A DNA stretch of 64,000 nucleotides, from assembly GCA_963807925.1 (NCBI GenBank), contig CAWEDP010000002.1:2976001-3040000 (forward strand). The letters run 5' to 3'. Below are positions 62,250 through 64,000 of the stretch, piece by piece. The notes under the pieces are model-generated. The model made no database searches. It saw nothing but the letters and a program-made list of their open reading frames with translations, and was not told the DNA's origin. Within the stretch, counting starts at the first letter, position 1; each line of letters begins with the position of its first letter. The translations under genes were made by a program, and so were the position numbers. This DNA comes from CAWEDP01 sp963807925. Lineage in GTDB: Bacteria; Acidobacteriota; Vicinamibacteria; Vicinamibacterales; CAVVIG01.

Positions 62250-62606
62250 TTAGACCCATTCGAGCGCGCCCTTCTGCCACGCGTAGTAGTACCCCACGAC
62301 CAGAATGAAGATGAACACGATCATCTCGATGAGACCGAACAGGCGCAGCCTGTCGAAGATGACCGCCCAGGGAAACATGAAGACTGTCTCCACATCGAAG
62401 ATCACGAACAGCATCGCCACCAGGTAGTACCGGATGCTGTAGCGATCGCGCGCGTCGGTCGCCGGCTCGATCCCGCATTCGTACGGCTCGAGCTTGACCT
62501 TGTTGTATTTTTCCGCGTGCAACAGGCTCGAAAACACGAGCGTGAAGAGCGCGAATCCGGTCGCGACCACCACGAAGATGGCGATCGGGATGTAGGCTGA
62601 CAGCAT
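62250..62606 (-). CDS. nuoA: NADH-quinone oxidoreductase subunit A
   Basis: This 118-residue, three-helix membrane subunit opens the nuo operon. YNKVKLEPYECGIEPATDAR holds the conserved cysteine of the NuoA loop, followed by YYLVAMLFVIFDVETVFMFP and VFIFILVVGYYYAWQKGALE. ATG 62606 was chosen as it begins right before helix one; longer reads lack support. A consensus promoter (TTGACA-17-TATAAA, minus strand) lies about 140 bp upstream, and the leader holds an inverted repeat. Confidence 0.92.
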   Translation of the reverse strand: MLSAYIPIAIFVVVATGFALFTLVFSSLLHAEKYNKVKLEPYECGIEPATDARDRYSIRYYLVAMLFVIFDVETVFMFPWAVIFDRLRLFGLIEMIVFIFILVVGYYYAWQKGALEWV

Positions 62607-62628
62607 GGCAGACGCGCCTGCAATTTGC

Positions 62629-62727
62629 AATTTACGATTCACAATTGACAAGCCGGTCGCGCCTCAAGCCCTCACGCCCGCACCTCGACTCGACCGTGAC
62701 GCGTCCGCAGGTTGTGAATTGTAAATT
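62629..62727 (-). repeat. 16-bp AT-rich inverted repeat in nuo leader
   Basis: AATTTACGATTCACAA at 62629-62644 is matched (15 of 16) by its reverse complement at 62712-62727, 67 bp apart. Both arms lie within the nuoA leader downstream of the predicted promoter, so the mRNA could fold into a long-armed stem. The AT content contrasts with the GC-rich surroundings. Confidence 0.62.
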
Positions 62728-62749
62728 GTAAAGTGCGAAAGCGGCTGGG

Positions 62750-62778
62750 TTTATAGCACGCGATCCCTGGAGTGTCAA
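62750..62778 (-). promoter_or_regulatory. Consensus sigma70-type promoter for nuo operon
   Basis: On the minus strand a perfect TTGACA (62773-62778) is followed after 17 bp by TATAAA (62750-62755). Transcription would begin near 62743, giving a leader of about 137 nt before nuoA. Confidence 0.75.
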
Positions 62779-62856
62779 GAAACCGCGCGACCGCCCTGCG
62801 CGCCGCGTCATCTCTGCAACTGGCAGATTTCAAACCATTTCCCGTCGCCGATTTCC

Positions 62857-62886
62857 TTGACGCTCCCGAAAACCGGGACCTATACT
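62857..62886 (+). promoter_or_regulatory. Promoter TTGACG-18-TATACT, leaderless start
   Basis: TTGACG at 62857-62862 and TATACT at 62881-62886 are 18 bp apart. The GTG start of the VWFA gene is at 62893, six bases after the -10, so the transcript would begin at the start codon. Confidence 0.7.
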
Positions 62887-62892
62887 GATCCA

Positions 62893-63792
62893 GTGAACAA
62901 CCAGCTCGCGTGCACAGCGCTGGCGTTGACGGCCACCGTCCTTCTGCGTCCCCAGACACCGCAGGCGCAGGCCATCGAGCGCTCGCTGTATGTCAGCGCG
63001 CTCGATGCGAACGACGTGCCGATCCGCGACCTCATGCCGGGGGACATCCTCGTCCGCGAGGACAATCAGCCCCGAGAGGTGCTGCGCATCGCCCCCGCCA
63101 ACGAGCCGATGCAGATTGCCGTGCTCGTCGACAACAGCCAGGCGGCGACCGATTTCATCCGCGACATCCGCACCGGCCTCGAGGGGTTCGTGACCGAGAT
63201 GACCAGCGGGACCAAGGACGAGCTGTCAATCGTCTCGCTCGCCGAACGGCCGACGATTCTTGCCGAAGCCTCGTCCGATCGCGATCGGATCATGAAGGGG
63301 GTGTATCGCCTCTTCGAGATTCGGAACAGCGGCAACTACCTGCTCGACGGCATCATCGAGGTCTGCCGCGGGTTCGCGAAGCGGGAGACCGCGCGACCCG
63401 TCATCGTGGCGCTGACCACCGAAGGGCCCGAGTTCAGTTCGCGCCGCTGGGAGGACGTCGTCCGGCCGCTGCAGGACACCGGGACGGCGTTCCACGTCCT
63501 GGTCCTCGGCCGCCCGTCCATCGGCATCGATGAGGACGCGAGGAATCGCGCGGCCGTCATCGATCAGGCCCCGCGCCTCACGGGCGGCCGCCGCGAGAGC
63601 CTGCTGGCGACCTCGGCGCTGCCCGCCGCGCTGACGAAGCTCTCCCGCGAGCTCAAGCAGCAGTACCTTGTGACCTACGCGCGGCCGCCGCGCCTCATCC
63701 CGCCCGAGAAGGTCACCGTCAGCGCGGTGCGTCCCGGCCTGACCGTTCGCGGCACCCTCGTCCCCGAGAAGAGGGACAAGGGCCGACCGTGA
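62893..63792 (+). CDS. VWFA-related domain protein
   Basis: This 299-residue exported protein is of the VWFA-related acidobacterial type. From GTG 62893 it has a signal-like N-terminus (NNQLACTALALTATVLLRPQ), then SLYVSALDANDVPIRDLMPG and ILVREDNQPREVLRIAPANE. The A-domain follows, where the metal motif DxSxS reads LVDNSQAAT. LDGIIEVCRGFAKRETARPV and RELKQQYLVTYARPP are later family blocks. The GTG start is favoured because a good promoter ends six bases before it. The stop overlaps the next gene's GTG (GTGA), so the two VWFA genes are coupled. Confidence 0.8.
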   Translation: MNNQLACTALALTATVLLRPQTPQAQAIERSLYVSALDANDVPIRDLMPGDILVREDNQPREVLRIAPANEPMQIAVLVDNSQAATDFIRDIRTGLEGFVTEMTSGTKDELSIVSLAERPTILAEASSDRDRIMKGVYRLFEIRNSGNYLLDGIIEVCRGFAKRETARPVIVALTTEGPEFSSRRWEDVVRPLQDTGTAFHVLVLGRPSIGIDEDARNRAAVIDQAPRLTGGRRESLLATSALPAALTKLSRELKQQYLVTYARPPRLIPPEKVTVSAVRPGLTVRGTLVPEKRDKGRP

Positions 63793-64000
63793 GAGTCCCG
63801 GCCCCGCGCACGGCCCGGGCACTCCTGCTGGTCTGCGCGGTCGCGGCAGGCGTCGTGGTTGTCGCCGCTCAGAGTCAGACGCCGGGCGAACCCTCCGGCG
63901 CCGCGCCGGCCGGCGGCCAGGCGCCGGCCTTCCGCGCCGGGATCGATCTGGTGTCGCTGAACGTCACCGTCACGGATGGATCCGGACGCTACGTCACCGA
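63789..64000 (+). CDS. VWFA-related protein, partial (runs off window)
   Basis: Only the first 70 residues are in the window. GTG 63789 overlaps the previous stop. A signal peptide (ARALLLVCAVAAGVVVVAAQ) and a Pro/Gly-rich stretch are followed by FRAGIDLVSLNVTVTDGSGR, the usual opening strand of the VWFA-related domain. It is therefore the second member of a tandem pair. The rest lies beyond the window. Confidence 0.7.
   Translation, partial: MRVPAPRTARALLLVCAVAAGVVVVAAQSQTPGEPSGAAPAGGQAPAFRAGIDLVSLNVTVTDGSGRYVT

Overview
The window is high-GC DNA from a soil-type bacterium, most likely an Acidobacteriota member (Vicinamibacteria/Subgroup 6-like). This placement is inferred from gene content: three Oar-like TonB-dependent receptors with an N-terminal carboxypeptidase-regulatory domain, VWFA-type proteins with degenerate metal sites, DUF1592/DUF1552/ankyrin clusters, many Tat- or Sec-exported small enzymes, and a dispersed palindrome built on GTCCGGCTTCAGCCGGAC. 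No 16S gene, tRNA or CRISPR array was seen.

Layout. 158-6052: glcDEF-type glycolate/2-hydroxyacid oxidase genes divergent from a lactate/glycolate permease. 6222-11564: a TonB receptor, a palindrome array, a metallo-beta-lactamase-fold hydrolase and a Tat-exported fluoroacetate-dehalogenase-like hydrolase. 11632-18156 (minus): an ankyrin > DUF1592 > DUF1552 > unknown-family operon. 18316-20329: a TetR regulator and a winged-helix/TPR regulator with a clear palindromic operator. 20306-36275: mostly exported single genes (HupE-like, NHL propeller, cyclase, second TonB receptor, a degenerate metallo-beta-lactamase fusion, DUF4097-like, TPR, lipocalin-like, outer-membrane barrel, VOC). 36389-45075: padR-pspC, OsmC, acylating aldehyde dehydrogenase, PQQ dehydrogenase, acid phosphatase and small proteins. 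45210-50175: third TonB receptor, VWFA protein, four-helix-bundle protein. 50176-52489 (minus): F0 genes of ATP synthase only. 52647-62606 (minus): nuoACDHJKLMN. 62893-64000: a tandem VWFA pair, the second cut by the window end.

How it fits together. The permease and GlcDEF would import and oxidise 2-hydroxyacids into the quinone pool; Nuo and F0 are the energy-coupling membrane parts. The nuo run holds every subunit that carries no Fe-S cluster and none of those that do (B, E, F, G, I), and the atp run holds only F0, so both complexes need genes from elsewhere.

Most notable. Four genes (a DUF1592 gene, a TonB receptor, padR, an acid phosphatase) each have a one-base frameshift at a GGTAC/GTACC site where the reading frame expects GTAC. 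nuoL carries a dispersed palindrome plus an about 15-bp tandem array, and a 2-base loss inside that array splits the gene. A PhoB-box-like pair of GTCAAA repeats spaced 11 bp lies upstream of both the winged-helix regulator and one TonB receptor. These are read directly from the sequence; the explanations are inference.
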